Below are positions 1 to 9,859 of a stretch of DNA of 64,000 nt, one piece after another (within the stretch, counting starts at the first letter, position 1; each line of letters opens with the position of its first letter). The position numbers and the translations under genes were made by a program. The notes beneath the pieces are model-generated. The model worked only from the letters and a program-made list of their open reading frames with translations, was not told the DNA's origin and did no database searches. Origin of the DNA: an uncultured Lachnospiraceae bacterium (lineage in GTDB: Bacteria; Bacillota; Clostridia; Lachnospirales; Lachnospiraceae); assembly GCA_946554445.1 (NCBI GenBank), contig CAMNSD010000006.1, forward strand, positions 86,974 to 150,973. Reading direction: 5' to 3'.

Positions 1-1
1 G

Positions 2-1060
2 ATGGCTTCTATTCCCTTTGCCAGCCGTTATCGTATCATTGATTTTGTCCTGTCCAGTATGACACATTCCGGCATTGACAATATTTCCGTGGTAGTGAAT
101 AAGAACTATCATTCCCTGATGGATCATTTGGGATCCGGCCGTGAGTGGGATCTGGTCCGCAAGAACGGCGGCCTGCATATTTTCCCGCCTTTTGCGGAGA
201 AAGAGGTAAGCGGTCCTTATGTGGGACGTGCCGGCGCATTGGCAAATCTTCTGGATTTCCTGAAATCCCAGAAAGAAGAATATGTGGTGATGTCAGACAC
301 CAATGTGGTGGTCAACTTTGATTTTAACGCAATGCTTCAGGAACATATGGACAGCGGCGCAGACATCACAATCGCATACAATGAGCAGGAACTGCCCAAG
401 GAGCTGCTGGACTATCAGACCAGTGACAGAATCTTCTATTATACATTTGATGTGGAGCAGGGACGGATTCGTAAGGTGAGCATCAATCCGAAGACAGAGG
501 GCGTTCAGAATACTTCCATGAATATCTTCGTTATCGGGCGCGAACTGCTGATCGAACTCGTCAGCACCGCATACATGCAGGGAAAATCCTTCTTCATGCG
601 GGATGTGATCATGCCCCAGCTGAACAAGTTGAACGTACAGGCGTATAAGTACACGGGCTATGTGGCGCGCATCAGCGGTATGAAGAGTTACTTCGAAGAG
701 AATATGAAACTGCTGGATGATTATAATCTGGATGGATTGTTCTCGGCGGCACCGATCTATACGAAGATCCGCGGCGATAACCCGACTCACTACAAGGACG
801 GCGCAAAGGTTCAGAATGTGATGATGGCGGACGGCTGTGTGATCGAAGGGGAAGTGGAGAATAGCGTGATCTTCCGTGGCGTTAGGGTTGGCAAAGGTGC
901 CAAGATTAAGAATTGTATTCTGATGCAGGACACCGTAGTGGAATCCGGCGCGAATGTGGAATATCTCATTACTGACAAGAATGTCACAATTACGGCGGGT
1001 AAGGAGATGAAAGGTACGGACACATTCCCGGTTTATATTGAGAAGTTTAAGACCGTATAA
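2..1060 (+). CDS. glgD: Glucose-1-phosphate adenylyltransferase GlgD subunit (5' end outside window)
   Basis: Non-catalytic or regulatory partner of GlgC in bacterial glycogen synthesis, which makes ADP-glucose from glucose-1-phosphate and ATP. The visible 352 residues begin inside the nucleotidyltransferase domain: SIPFASRYRIIDFVLSSM matches the usual start of the family about 20-25 residues in, so the first ATG here is internal and the true start lies upstream. The C-terminal third (from about residue 250) has the hexapeptide-like left-handed beta-helix pattern (GCVIEGEVENSVIFRGVRVG). glgC is expected just upstream, outside the window. A strong terminator follows, so this is the last gene of its operon. 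Family assignment is secure; GlgD rather than GlgC rests on overall character. Confidence 0.93.
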   Translation: MASIPFASRYRIIDFVLSSMTHSGIDNISVVVNKNYHSLMDHLGSGREWDLVRKNGGLHIFPPFAEKEVSGPYVGRAGALANLLDFLKSQKEEYVVMSDTNVVVNFDFNAMLQEHMDSGADITIAYNEQELPKELLDYQTSDRIFYYTFDVEQGRIRKVSINPKTEGVQNTSMNIFVIGRELLIELVSTAYMQGKSFFMRDVIMPQLNKLNVQAYKYTGYVARISGMKSYFEENMKLLDDYNLDGLFSAAPIYTKIRGDNPTHYKDGAKVQNVMMADGCVIEGEVENSVIFRGVRVGKGAKIKNCILMQDTVVESGANVEYLITDKNVTITAGKEMKGTDTFPVYIEKFKTV

Positions 1061-1090
1061 CAGAATGCCGCGCAGGTGTGCGGGAAGTAC

Positions 1091-1133
1091 ATATAAAAAA
1101 ATCTGCATTGTGAAAGTGCAGATTTTTTTATAT
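1091..1133 (+). terminator. Intrinsic terminator after glgD
   Basis: A perfect 17-base inverted repeat (1091-1107 and 1117-1133) with a 9-base loop contains A7 on one arm and T7 on the other, so it can terminate on both strands. It closes the glgD transcript before the DUF3160 gene. Confidence 0.93.
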
Positions 1134-1181
1134 ACTTAAATAGGAAATGAAACTCTGTTCTTAAGAAAAAGGGGGATTCAT

Positions 1182-3428
1182 ATGAAAAGAAAGATCCATG
1201 CAGTCATAGCGCTTCTTTTGTCTGTCAGTCTTCTGGGCGCTTGCGCGGCGGATGTATCTACGGAAAAACAACCGCAGGAGAAAGAATCAGCGGGTTCAGA
1301 AGAGACCGAGGAAGAGAGTGAGGAGCCGTCTGCAGAGGCGGACAACCGGCAGGAGGCTGAGAGTTCCGGGCAGGAACCGGAGATATCTTTTGAACTTCGT
1401 GAAGGACAAAGGCCGCTGCTGATCGATGGGAGCACAGTGACAGATGTGACGGTGACGCCCAGCGTTGCTCCTTATGAGATCGCGGCGGATTTGAGTAACG
1501 TGGGGAATTTGGAGCAGTTTTACTTTGAGGATCAGATGAAAGAGAAACTGGCGGAGAATGGTTTTGTGGTGTTTGGATCTGCCGGCTGGGAATTCTATGA
1601 GGCTTATGAGAACAACAGATATAGTCAGATTCCGAACTTTGTGACCGTAGATTCGTTGATGCATACCTATCATCTTTACTTTGCCTATTTATTAAAAGGG
1701 CTAGAGAAGGAACAGCTGTCGGATAAGCTGGGGCAATTGAGTGAGAGGATGCTGGCTGACAGTATGGAACAGTATGAGCAGCTAAAGGGCAGCGAGTGGG
1801 AGAGTGCGGCCAAGAGGAATGTGGCTTTCTTTACAGTGGGGGCCAGTCTTCTGGATGATACAGTGGTTCCTGCCGATTATGCGGCGGATATGGTACGGGA
1901 AGAACTTGCGAAGATTGAGCAGTGCGACGGGATTACCTACTCTGCCATCACCGGGGATGAGGAAGACTATACGCAATATGCGCCCCGTGGTTATTATAAG
2001 GGAGATTCTGCACTGGAACAGTATTTTAAGGCTATGATGTGGTATGGCAGGATACATTTCAAGCAGGAAGAGGAGGAGATGGACAGGAGCGCACTGCTGA
2101 TGACAATGGCGTTGACAGAGGACGCTCAGGCATATGCGCTATGGGAATCCATCTATACAGTGACATCCTTCTTTGCGGGCGCCAGCGATGACCTGGGGGT
2201 GTGCGAGTATGCGGAGGCGGCCCATGAAGCGTATGGTGAGAATCTGGCGTTGGATAAGCTGATTGCCGAGAAAGATTCTTTTGCGCAGTTCCATGAACTT
2301 ACCGCGACACTTCCGGCGCCGCAGATCAATTCTATTCCGATCTTTGATGGGGAAGATAATGTTATCCGCGGCTTTCGGTTTATGGGCCAGCGTTTTAGCA
2401 TAGATGCTTCTGTGATGCAGAAACTCCTCTACAGTCAGGTGCGGGAAAATAGCACAGGCGGAATACGTATGCTTCCGGACGTGCTGGATATCCCGGCGGC
2501 TTTGGGCAGTGAGACGGCCCTGGAGATCTTGCAGGAGGCAGGAGAGACAGAGTATGCCGGCTATATGGAGAATATGGAGATGCTGAAGACTCAGCTTGCC
2601 GGGGAAAATACCGCCCTATGGTCGGCCAGCCTGTATGCATGCTGGCTGAACACATTAAGACCGCTGCTGCAGGAAAAGGGAGAAGGCTATCCTGTGTTTA
2701 TGCAGGGCGAGGCGTGGGCCAAGAAAGATCTGGAATGTTTCGCGGGCAGCTTTACGGAATTAAAACATGATACAGTGCTCTACAGTAAACAGGTAATGGC
2801 GGAGATGGGCGGCGGTTATGACGAAGAGATTGACGACAGGGGCTATGTGGAGCCGGAACCGCTTGTGTATGCAAGGTTTGCCGTGCTGGCAGATCAGACG
2901 GCACAGGGATTGAAGCGCTATGGGATGTTGGATGCTGCGGATGAGGAGAACTTGTCGCGCCTGTCCCAGATGGCCGATCAGTTCCTGACCATATCCCAAA
3001 AAGAACTGCGGGATGAAACGCTGACAGAGGAGGAGTACGAGTTTATCAGAGTTTATGGTGGCAACCTGGAGCATTTCTGGTATGAGACGATTAAGGATAC
3101 CGCCGATGAGGGCGGCGCCGTGCCGGCCCCGGCAGCGCTGGTGGTGGATATCGCCACGGATCCCAATGGAGAAGTTTTGGAGATAGCAACGGGCAATCCA
3201 TCCAGGATTTATGCAGTCGTTAAGGTGGATGGCAAGGTGAAGATCGCAGCGGGAAGCGTCTATACATTCTATCAGTTCCCGTGGCCGATGGACGACAGGC
3301 TGACCGATAACAGGTGGTATCAGATGCTGGGAATTGAGCCGGACGAAACGGGAGAGTATCATTACGATCTGGAGATATTGCAGCCGGCCTGGACGGAGAG
3401 TTACAGATATCAATATGAGTGGGACTAA
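1182..3428 (+). CDS. DUF3160 lipoprotein
   Basis: Predicted exported lipoprotein of 748 residues. It starts with a basic n-region, a hydrophobic stretch and an LGAC lipobox near residues 18-21, followed by an acidic Glu/Ser-rich linker (about 25-70). The rest resembles DUF3160, a large secreted domain common in Firmicutes and archaea with no assigned activity; typical segments are IPNFVTVDSLMHTYHLYF near residue 150 and the C-terminal YTFYQFPWPM. The start is supported by an AAAAAGGGGG ribosome-binding site 6 bases upstream. The CapA-like gene starts inside its 3' end, so the two are probably translated together. Function is unknown. Confidence 0.85.
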   Translation: MKRKIHAVIALLLSVSLLGACAADVSTEKQPQEKESAGSEETEEESEEPSAEADNRQEAESSGQEPEISFELREGQRPLLIDGSTVTDVTVTPSVAPYEIAADLSNVGNLEQFYFEDQMKEKLAENGFVVFGSAGWEFYEAYENNRYSQIPNFVTVDSLMHTYHLYFAYLLKGLEKEQLSDKLGQLSERMLADSMEQYEQLKGSEWESAAKRNVAFFTVGASLLDDTVVPADYAADMVREELAKIEQCDGITYSAITGDEEDYTQYAPRGYYKGDSALEQYFKAMMWYGRIHFKQEEEEMDRSALLMTMALTEDAQAYALWESIYTVTSFFAGASDDLGVCEYAEAAHEAYGENLALDKLIAEKDSFAQFHELTATLPAPQINSIPIFDGEDNVIRGFRFMGQRFSIDASVMQKLLYSQVRENSTGGIRMLPDVLDIPAALGSETALEILQEAGETEYAGYMENMEMLKTQLAGENTALWSASLYACWLNTLRPLLQEKGEGYPVFMQGEAWAKKDLECFAGSFTELKHDTVLYSKQVMAEMGGGYDEEIDDRGYVEPEPLVYARFAVLADQTAQGLKRYGMLDAADEENLSRLSQMADQFLTISQKELRDETLTEEEYEFIRVYGGNLEHFWYETIKDTADEGGAVPAPAALVVDIATDPNGEVLEIATGNPSRIYAVVKVDGKVKIAAGSVYTFYQFPWPMDDRLTDNRWYQMLGIEPDETGEYHYDLEILQPAWTESYRYQYEWD

Positions 3429-4926
3429 GAAATTTATCATCAAAACGGGGATCGCGGCGGTCTTGTGTACTGGCGCGATCCTGTATATTCTGTGGAATGG
3501 CGGTGCTTTCCTGCCCCATTGGATTCTCTGGGAGGAACGCAGTTTTTCTGCCAGCGATGGGCAGTATGTGGTGTCTTTGGCGTGCAGGGCGGTCAACGTT
3601 CAACGGGATGAGGCGGTGGTGTGGTCCTCTCCTGCGGATGTGAAAGTGCAGGCGGCGGAGTTGCTGGATATTGATGGTGACGGCCGGGAAGAATTGATAT
3701 TGTTGTGCTGGAAGCGGGGGCGCTATGGCCGTTATATGCCTTTTTGGATAGAAAAGGACGAGAAAAAGTGGTCACAGCATTTGTTTGTATATACATATGA
3801 GGCAGGGGAAATTCGGCCGAAGTGGATGTCCTCCTATATCGGACAGGATGTCAGCAGGATGCGCGTACAGGCGGCAGAAAGTGGCAGGAGTCGTCTTTGG
3901 CTGACGGAACCGGACGGAGGAGAAAGCTGCTGGATATGGGATTCCTGGGGGTTTGTAAAAGAGGACACCGAGGTTACATTCACAGTGTTTGGGGATAATC
4001 TCATACACGAGCCTATCTACAACTATGGTCTTGCACATGATGGAGATTTTGGATTCTTATTTGAAAATTTTGCGGATGTCATTGCAGGAAGCGATGTGGC
4101 CGTGATCAATCAAGAGACGCCTCTTACGGATGATCCGGCCCGGTACAGCGGGTATCCAAGATTTGGAACGCCGCTTGCGGCAGGCCAGGCAATCGTAGAT
4201 GCAGGTTTCGATGTGGTGACCTGTGCCACCAATCATGCTCTGGATCAGGGAGTGGCGGGGGCGGATGCCACAAAAGAGTTTTTTAAAGAGCAGGATATCC
4301 TGTGCCTGGGGATACGTCCTCAGGGAGAGATTGAGGAAAGGCCATATGAGATCCTTACTAGAAACGGAGTTCGCTTTGCCTTGTTCAATTATACATATGG
4401 CATTAATGGCGTGGAATCATCGGGAGGTAATTCCAATAAGGTGTATCTGTTAGAAGAGGAAGAGCAGGTAAGACGGGAGATGGGGAAGGCAAGGGAAACG
4501 GCGGATATGATCGTTGTCTTTGTTCATTGGGGGACGGAGGGAACAGAAGAACCGGACGACTTTCAGAGGAAATGGGCGCAGATTTTCCTGGAAGGTAAAG
4601 CGGATGCGGTAGTCGGCACCCACCCACATGCCCTGCAGCCTTGTACGATGCTGCGGGATGACAGTGGGCATGAGATGCTGCTCTTTTATTCTATTGGCAA
4701 TTTTATCAGTGCGCAGTCGCAAAGAAATTGCGTCCGGGGCGGACTGGCATCTTTTACCGTTGCATTGACGCCGGAGGGAAGTCGGATTACCAGATATTCG
4801 CTGCAGCCGTTGGAGATACAATGGCTGCAGGTAGGTAAGTATCAGACCGACTATGCTGTTTTCGATGCGGATTATAGGCCGCTGTATCGGCGCTGGGATT
4901 ACGACCGAAGTTTGTGGCTGGAATGA
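3415..4926 (+). CDS. CapA-family (PGA_cap) phosphoesterase-like membrane protein
   Basis: About 503 residues. An N-terminal membrane anchor (IIKTGIAAVLCTGAILYILW) is followed by a region of about 150 residues that may be a small beta domain, then a CapA/PGA_cap metallophosphoesterase-like domain from about residue 185. Family motifs visible are FTVFGDNLIHEPIY, VINQETPL, CATNHALDQG, VVFVHWGTE, GTHPHALQP and LLFYSIGNFI. CapA domains act in capsule (poly-gamma-glutamate) export, but many Firmicute homologues have no known substrate. I chose the ATG at 3415, which overlaps the DUF3160 gene by 14 bases, because the membrane anchor follows it directly; translational coupling is likely. Confidence 0.85.
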   Translation: MSGTKKFIIKTGIAAVLCTGAILYILWNGGAFLPHWILWEERSFSASDGQYVVSLACRAVNVQRDEAVVWSSPADVKVQAAELLDIDGDGREELILLCWKRGRYGRYMPFWIEKDEKKWSQHLFVYTYEAGEIRPKWMSSYIGQDVSRMRVQAAESGRSRLWLTEPDGGESCWIWDSWGFVKEDTEVTFTVFGDNLIHEPIYNYGLAHDGDFGFLFENFADVIAGSDVAVINQETPLTDDPARYSGYPRFGTPLAAGQAIVDAGFDVVTCATNHALDQGVAGADATKEFFKEQDILCLGIRPQGEIEERPYEILTRNGVRFALFNYTYGINGVESSGGNSNKVYLLEEEEQVRREMGKARETADMIVVFVHWGTEGTEEPDDFQRKWAQIFLEGKADAVVGTHPHALQPCTMLRDDSGHEMLLFYSIGNFISAQSQRNCVRGGLASFTVALTPEGSRITRYSLQPLEIQWLQVGKYQTDYAVFDADYRPLYRRWDYDRSLWLE

Positions 4927-4960
4927 TGAAAAGGACTGGAAGACATGTCAAAGAATATGG

Positions 4961-4966
4961 TATAAT
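4961..4966 (+). promoter_or_regulatory. -10 element before the carbonic anhydrase gene
   Basis: A perfect TATAAT lies 35 bases before the carbonic anhydrase start. No convincing -35 hexamer is present 17 bases upstream, so the promoter is weak or helped by another factor. Confidence 0.4.
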
Positions 4967-5001
4967 CAACTTATCAATTCATAAAGAACGGAGGGTACGT
5001 T

Positions 5002-5571
5002 ATGCACAGTGAAAATTTATCGGCAGCAGAGGCGCTGCAGAAGTTAAAGGACGGAAACGCGCGTTACCTGCAGGCTGCCACCAATCCGGGAGACGTCTCG
5101 CCGCAGATTAGGCAGAAGACTTGTGATGAGGGACAAAAGCCTTATGCGATCGTAGTGGCCTGCTCAGACTCTAGGGTGATACCGGAGAGTATTTTCTCCG
5201 CTGGGATTGGAGAGGTGTTCGTTATCCGTGTGGCAGGAAATGTGATGGACAATCATCAGTTGGGAAGCGTGGAGTATGCAGCAGATCATTTGGGCTGCAA
5301 ATTGGTTGTTGTACTCGGACATGAACACTGCGGTGCAGTAGGAGCAGCGCTAGAGGGCAATCCGGGCGGATTCATTCAGTACATAACAGATGAGATACAC
5401 AGGGCGATCGGTGACGAGAAGGACGAATATCGCGCATGTTGTCTGAATGTGAAGCGGGCGGTAGAACTCATCAGGGATAAGCTGGATATGAAGGAGGAGA
5501 AAGATGGCGTTAAAGTCTGCGGCGCTTTCTATCATATCGGCAGCGGTGAGGTTGAATACCTTGATATGTAA
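5002..5571 (+). CDS. Beta-class carbonic anhydrase
   Basis: Zinc enzyme of 189 residues that interconverts CO2 and bicarbonate in the cytoplasm. The zinc ligands are visible as Cys54 in ACSDSR, His107 and Cys110 in GHEHCGAV; Asp56 and Arg58 form the conserved catalytic dyad. Length is typical for the short bacterial beta-CA clade. A CGGAGGG ribosome-binding site sits 5-6 bases before the ATG. It is a single-gene unit with its own -10 box and a strong terminator behind it. Confidence 0.94.
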   Translation: MHSENLSAAEALQKLKDGNARYLQAATNPGDVSPQIRQKTCDEGQKPYAIVVACSDSRVIPESIFSAGIGEVFVIRVAGNVMDNHQLGSVEYAADHLGCKLVVVLGHEHCGAVGAALEGNPGGFIQYITDEIHRAIGDEKDEYRACCLNVKRAVELIRDKLDMKEEKDGVKVCGAFYHIGSGEVEYLDM

Positions 5572-5586
5572 TAGGAATATATAAAT

Positions 5587-5643
5587 AAAATACCACTTTT
5601 TGCAGTAAAAATAAAAATACTATGCAAAAAGTGGTATTTTTTT
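5587..5643 (+). terminator. Intrinsic terminator after carbonic anhydrase
   Basis: An 18-base inverted repeat (5587-5604 and 5623-5640) containing ATACCACTTTTTGCA and its complement is followed by a T run. It is A-flanked on the other side and so may work in both directions. Confidence 0.9.
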
Positions 5644-5736
5644 GAAAATTTCTTGAGAAATCCTTCAAACTAATCTTGTGAGTAAATGCGGAATGTGTTA
5701 TTCTTAACATAACAAATGTAAAAGGCGGATGGGAAT

Positions 5737-6024
5737 ATGAGTATAATGGATATATTAATTACGATTCGGCATTGGCTTGTAGTTATTTTTTTGATTTTGT
5801 TTTTTGCTATGATTATAGTTTATAATTTGGCATGGCTTTATTACAAGATTAAATGCTTTAAAATTAAAGATTGCTGTAACAGAAAATGCAATTTTAAGAT
5901 TTTCTGTTATAAGTATTATGAGCAGTATACGGATGAGGAAATTGCAAGAATGCGTAAATTTCTGGAAGAAAGCGGCCTTCCTGGAGAGGTAAAGCCCAAA
6001 AATTCAGACAAAACAACGGATTAA
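5737..6024 (+). CDS. Small membrane protein with a cysteine cluster (hypothetical)
   Basis: A 95-residue protein I do not recognise. Residues 8-36 form one or two hydrophobic spans (LVVIFLILFFAMIIVYNLAW), followed by a basic, Cys-rich stretch with six cysteines between about residues 40 and 58 (pattern C-x5-CC-x3-C-x3-...-C) and then an amphipathic tail. The cysteines could bind metal. A GGCGGATGGG ribosome-binding site supports the start. It is more AT-rich than its neighbours and stands alone between a terminator and a convergent gene. Confidence 0.65.
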   Translation: MSIMDILITIRHWLVVIFLILFFAMIIVYNLAWLYYKIKCFKIKDCCNRKCNFKIFCYKYYEQYTDEEIARMRKFLEESGLPGEVKPKNSDKTTD

Positions 6025-6062
6025 AACAAGATTTAATATTAAAATTCCCTGAAAATGGAAAA

Positions 6063-7151
6063 CTAGTAGATGGTCTCCACATCAGATATAGAACCGTCTG
6101 TTATTTTGAATTTCCAGATGGAATGACCGGGGATTCGGTGCTCTGTTAAATAATAAGTGTTATCTATAAAGGTTACGTAATATGGCGTGCCGCCGCCAAT
6201 AAAGCACTCATACACATCATCGAATTTTCCCTCTTCTAGATTTGATAAATCGTCTGTGTGGATTATGGTTGCATAGTCCTGATTACCATTAATATCAGTT
6301 GATATTGTAATGTAATAGCCGTTTTCGGCTATGGTAAGCTGGATCATGCCAGCCATGGTGTCAGGAACGGGATATGTTTTTTGAACAGTGAAGGTATCGA
6401 GGTCTGCCTGTAGGATCGCGGGGCTCCCAAGGATGCCGGATACGAAATAGATATCGTTTCCTTTAATTGTAAAGGAGCGTACATAGGTGCCTGCAAGTTG
6501 TTCTATCTGGTAGATTTTAGTGAGATGCATACGGCTGTTGTCCGGATCATGCCGGAAGAGATACATCTCGCCGCTCATGGAACTCAAGGCATAGAAAGTC
6601 TGTGTATTGTCATCGTAGATAATATAATGCGGTCGATTGCCAATCTCTGTAAATGTCTGGGTATGGTAAAATACGCCTTCTTTTTTTTCAAATACCAGGA
6701 CTCGGTTGTTTTCTGTATCGTCAACTAAATATACGAAGCCATCGCTGGCGATGGTATGGCCTTTGCTGATCTCGTTGGTCATGACCTGCCACTGGGACAA
6801 GGGATCGGTCAGATTATCGTGATAGATTACTTGATCGTGGTAGCAGTCTACAATAAAATAGGTATCGTCTACTTTGGTGATATAAGTGGGGACACTTAAA
6901 TCAGGATAAGGGTTTGTGGGAATGGAAGCGGGCGTCAATGAGGCCTGTGCTTCATCGTTTATGTCCAGTACGATATCTGCGGCGCGAAGGGATTCTTCGC
7001 TGGCAGAGGCGGTAGGCGGTTTGGGAGTTGTATGGTCTTTTGATCCACAGGCTGTCAGCGCGGTGAAGATGGTCAGGATAACAAGCAGGTATAAACATTT
7101 TCCGGGATTTACAGGTTTTGATTCGATAGGATTCATTTTGATAGGATTCAT
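6063..7151 (-). CDS. Beta-propeller-like lipoprotein (hypothetical)
   Basis: About 362 residues with a signal sequence and an LTAC lipobox near residue 34, then a Thr/Pro/Ser-rich linker. The mature part is a series of beta-rich segments with Tyr/Asp-rich turns (TYFIVDCYHDQVIYHD, HTIASDGFVYLVDD, THKYW-like strands) as in NHL/YVTN-type propellers. No catalytic motif is visible. A second in-frame Met, five codons in, is an alternative start. Role unknown; surface-exposed by inference. Confidence 0.7.
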   Translation of the reverse strand: MNPIKMNPIESKPVNPGKCLYLLVILTIFTALTACGSKDHTTPKPPTASASEESLRAADIVLDINDEAQASLTPASIPTNPYPDLSVPTYITKVDDTYFIVDCYHDQVIYHDNLTDPLSQWQVMTNEISKGHTIASDGFVYLVDDTENNRVLVFEKKEGVFYHTQTFTEIGNRPHYIIYDDNTQTFYALSSMSGEMYLFRHDPDNSRMHLTKIYQIEQLAGTYVRSFTIKGNDIYFVSGILGSPAILQADLDTFTVQKTYPVPDTMAGMIQLTIAENGYYITISTDINGNQDYATIIHTDDLSNLEEGKFDDVYECFIGGGTPYYVTFIDNTYYLTEHRIPGHSIWKFKITDGSISDVETIY

Positions 7152-7389
7152 AAAGAATGTCTCTTTTCTTCTCGCTGTGGCAGTTTTACAGGATCACTAC
7201 GCTTATTTTAGCGGTTTTACCTTTATTTATCAATATCTTTTCTTCCTATGGATATTCAAGTGGATATTCGAAGAGGAGCATGGTACAATATTTTATGTTA
7301 TGAGTAGTTTTGCTGTCTATTCGATTCCGTGAGGCGGCATTTGTAAGGTTGATTTTGTAGGGATCTGCCTTTTGATCAGGAAAGCTAAA

Positions 7390-8532
7390 ATGACAGGAGT
7401 GTCATATCAAATGCAAGAAAAAGAAAATACATTTCCGGACGGCTATAACGCCGCGTTCGGTATCCTCTCGGCTCTGGCGATCATTATGGTGGTGGCGGGG
7501 CATCTAGGTTATAATGTTCTGACGGTGGGAGATCTTTTCCCATATTATTCGTTTCATGTACCGCTTTTTATGTTTATTTCCGGTTATTTTTATCGGCAGG
7601 AGGAACAGGAGAGGCCGCTTTCCTATCTCAAGAAGAAAGCGCGCCGGCTGCTTTTACCCTATTTTATCTGGAATCTGGTCTATGGCGTGACCGCTTGGCT
7701 GCTGCGCTCCTTTGCAAACTTTACGTTCGGGGAACCGGTTACGATCAAAACGCTGTTTCTGGATCCTTTTCTGCATGGGTATCAGTATCTTTACAATTTT
7801 GCGGCCTGGTTTGTGCCGGTTCTTTTCCTGATAGAGGTGATGAATCTGTTCCTGCGGATCGTGCTGAGGGCGATGCGTCTGGATTATGAATGGCTGATCT
7901 TGATCGGAACACTGACAGTGGGAATGACGGTGGTATGGCTGGCGATTGGCGGACATGTCTGGGGGCTGTATAAGATGCCGGGAAGAATCCTGTTCCTCTT
8001 TCCCTGCTTTCAGATGGGGCAGTTCTACCGCCGGAAGCTGGAACAGCGTGATAAGCTTGGGAATCTGCCTTACTTTGCCATTGTTCTGGGAATACAAGTG
8101 TTGTTAAATCTGTGTTGTAACGGGTTGGCATACAGCTGCGTGTGGTGTACGGCTTTTGCCAACGGTCCGATTATTCCATATGTGACAGTAATGTCAGGTA
8201 TAGCTTTCTGGCTGCGGGTGTCGAAGATTCTTGCACCTGTCTGTGGGCAGAATACGGTAGTGGCCTATCTGGGGCAGAATACCTACTCGGTGATGATGCA
8301 TCATATCATGGTATTTATGATAATCAAGATGGTATTGGCGGGAATCGCCGCCGGGACGGGATATCTGGCAGACTTTGACTTTACGCGTTTCTACACGGAT
8401 ATTGATTATTGTTATCTGGTAAAAGGCTCGGAGACCTTTAAGATGGTCTATCTGGCGGCGGGAATTGCGCTGCCTCTGCTGTTACAGCGAAGCGTTACGA
8501 GGGCATTGACCGCGTTAAAGCGTTTGCGGTGA
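7390..8532 (+). CDS. Acyltransferase-3 family integral membrane protein
   Basis: About 380 residues with roughly ten hydrophobic spans. The family hallmark is present near the N-terminus: a His in AIIMVVAGHL, then FHVPLFMFISGYFY and KKKARRLLLPYFIWN. Such enzymes O-acetylate or O-acylate cell-surface sugars and lipids. I chose ATG 7390 because AGGAAAG lies 5 bases upstream; the ATG at 7411 is an alternative. Its first codons form one of the TGACA-N4-TGTCATA palindromes (7391-7406). Confidence 0.85.
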   Translation: MTGVSYQMQEKENTFPDGYNAAFGILSALAIIMVVAGHLGYNVLTVGDLFPYYSFHVPLFMFISGYFYRQEEQERPLSYLKKKARRLLLPYFIWNLVYGVTAWLLRSFANFTFGEPVTIKTLFLDPFLHGYQYLYNFAAWFVPVLFLIEVMNLFLRIVLRAMRLDYEWLILIGTLTVGMTVVWLAIGGHVWGLYKMPGRILFLFPCFQMGQFYRRKLEQRDKLGNLPYFAIVLGIQVLLNLCCNGLAYSCVWCTAFANGPIIPYVTVMSGIAFWLRVSKILAPVCGQNTVVAYLGQNTYSVMMHHIMVFMIIKMVLAGIAAGTGYLADFDFTRFYTDIDYCYLVKGSETFKMVYLAAGIALPLLLQRSVTRALTALKRLR

Positions 8533-8555
8533 TGCCGGGAATAGCAAAGGGGATA

Positions 8556-9668
8556 TTAATGATAAATCAGTTTAGCCGGGCAGGAAACCAACAGCCCTTG
8601 CATATGGCGGCAGATTGTTTGCCAGGTGCCGTGCCCCAGTCCCACAGTGTTGCCAAGCCAGTATTTGTGTGTACCCTCCATGGTGACGATTGTGATATGG
8701 TAATGCCCGTACCAGGGAAGTTTTTTGGCAGGCGGACTCATAACGACTTGGCGGATGCGGTTCACGCTATACATGGTGCGGTCAATCTGCAGCATATTGC
8801 CCACGAAAGCAATCTTTTGCGGACAGGTTTTCTTTTTCAGGCCATTGCGGATCAGTGCCTGTAAGGTAAAGCACAACAAGGCAAAGCTGCAAAGGCAAAG
8901 CAGAATGGAGCCGTATCCGATGATACCAAGAAGTGCGGTATCAGCGTCATACTGCGGAGGGATCAATAACATCCGATAAAATACCCAGGAAGATATCATG
9001 AAGACCGCCAGACTGAGGGTGGAGAGGAGGAGCAGCCGACGAGCCATACGTTTCCAGAGATGCCGGGGATTGACAAGAATCTCATTGGCATTTTGGAAGG
9101 CATTCATCATGATCTCGGTCTTATCCACTTCATCAAGATGTTCTGTACGGTTTACTCTTGTGAGCAGCTGCATGACCTGTTCCAGGTCCTTTTCACTGAA
9201 TTCATAGAGCCGATAACTGGTTTCTTTTCCGGTATTATCTCGAAAAACCAGATAACGCCTGCGGAAAAACCAACCGATCAAATGAATGTGGAGATAGGAC
9301 TCCACGGTTTTGGGCCGGATAAAATCTGTCAGGGAAAGTCTGTCTTCGTGGTAGCGGCGTTGGATGTTTATGCTGTCGCCTGATAAAGTGACTGTGGTGC
9401 GGCGCAGGATGCAGCGGATGATCGAGATGATCAGGGCGGTGATCATCACGCCGGGCCATACAAAAAGCGCCTGCAGATAATCAATAGCCAAAAATGTCAT
9501 GTACCAGCGCACCTTCATTGCGAAATGTGGTAAAAGCGACAGGAAAAGATCGAGGAAATAAAACAGGATACAGAGCGCAAAGCCCCAGATGATGGTATGA
9601 ATGATGATAAATTCAAGTCTCATAAGGGGACTACTGGTGACGGAGTGGTTATCTTGCGGTGTATTCAT
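8556..9668 (-). CDS. Four-TM membrane protein with two PH-like segments (hypothetical)
   Basis: About 370 residues, convergent to the acyltransferase gene. Two hydrophobic pairs (about residues 22-95 and 210-265) are each followed by a soluble beta-rich part with similar layout (VTLSGDSINIQRRYHEDRL; KIAFVGNMLQIDRTMYS), which looks like an internal duplication of a TM-pair plus PH/YcxB-like domain. I cannot name the function. Confidence 0.7.
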   Translation of the reverse strand: MNTPQDNHSVTSSPLMRLEFIIIHTIIWGFALCILFYFLDLFLSLLPHFAMKVRWYMTFLAIDYLQALFVWPGVMITALIISIIRCILRRTTVTLSGDSINIQRRYHEDRLSLTDFIRPKTVESYLHIHLIGWFFRRRYLVFRDNTGKETSYRLYEFSEKDLEQVMQLLTRVNRTEHLDEVDKTEIMMNAFQNANEILVNPRHLWKRMARRLLLLSTLSLAVFMISSWVFYRMLLIPPQYDADTALLGIIGYGSILLCLCSFALLCFTLQALIRNGLKKKTCPQKIAFVGNMLQIDRTMYSVNRIRQVVMSPPAKKLPWYGHYHITIVTMEGTHKYWLGNTVGLGHGTWQTICRHMQGLLVSCPAKLIYH

Positions 9669-9859
9669 GCGGTATCCTTTCGCTTGTGTCTGTGTTTATC
9701 ATTATAAAGTATAGCTTATGCGGGTTTGAATTGCAATCGGCGGGGGAGTGTGATACGCTATTGACTGTAAGTCGAGACCGCAAAGCGGATTTTGCAGTGG
9801 AATCTGTTCGATATGTTGATATGTCGCTGTCGGCGGGAATGATTTGGGGAGGATAAGCT

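Noticed and set aside
293..1108. Long minus-strand frame opposite glgD
   Set aside because: Antisense shadow of a well-supported enzyme; composition is His/Ile/Leu-rich, with no ribosome-binding site or domain.
2760..3596. 278-codon minus-strand frame across the DUF3160/CapA junction
   Set aside because: Opposes two genes with clear motifs and has no recognisable features.
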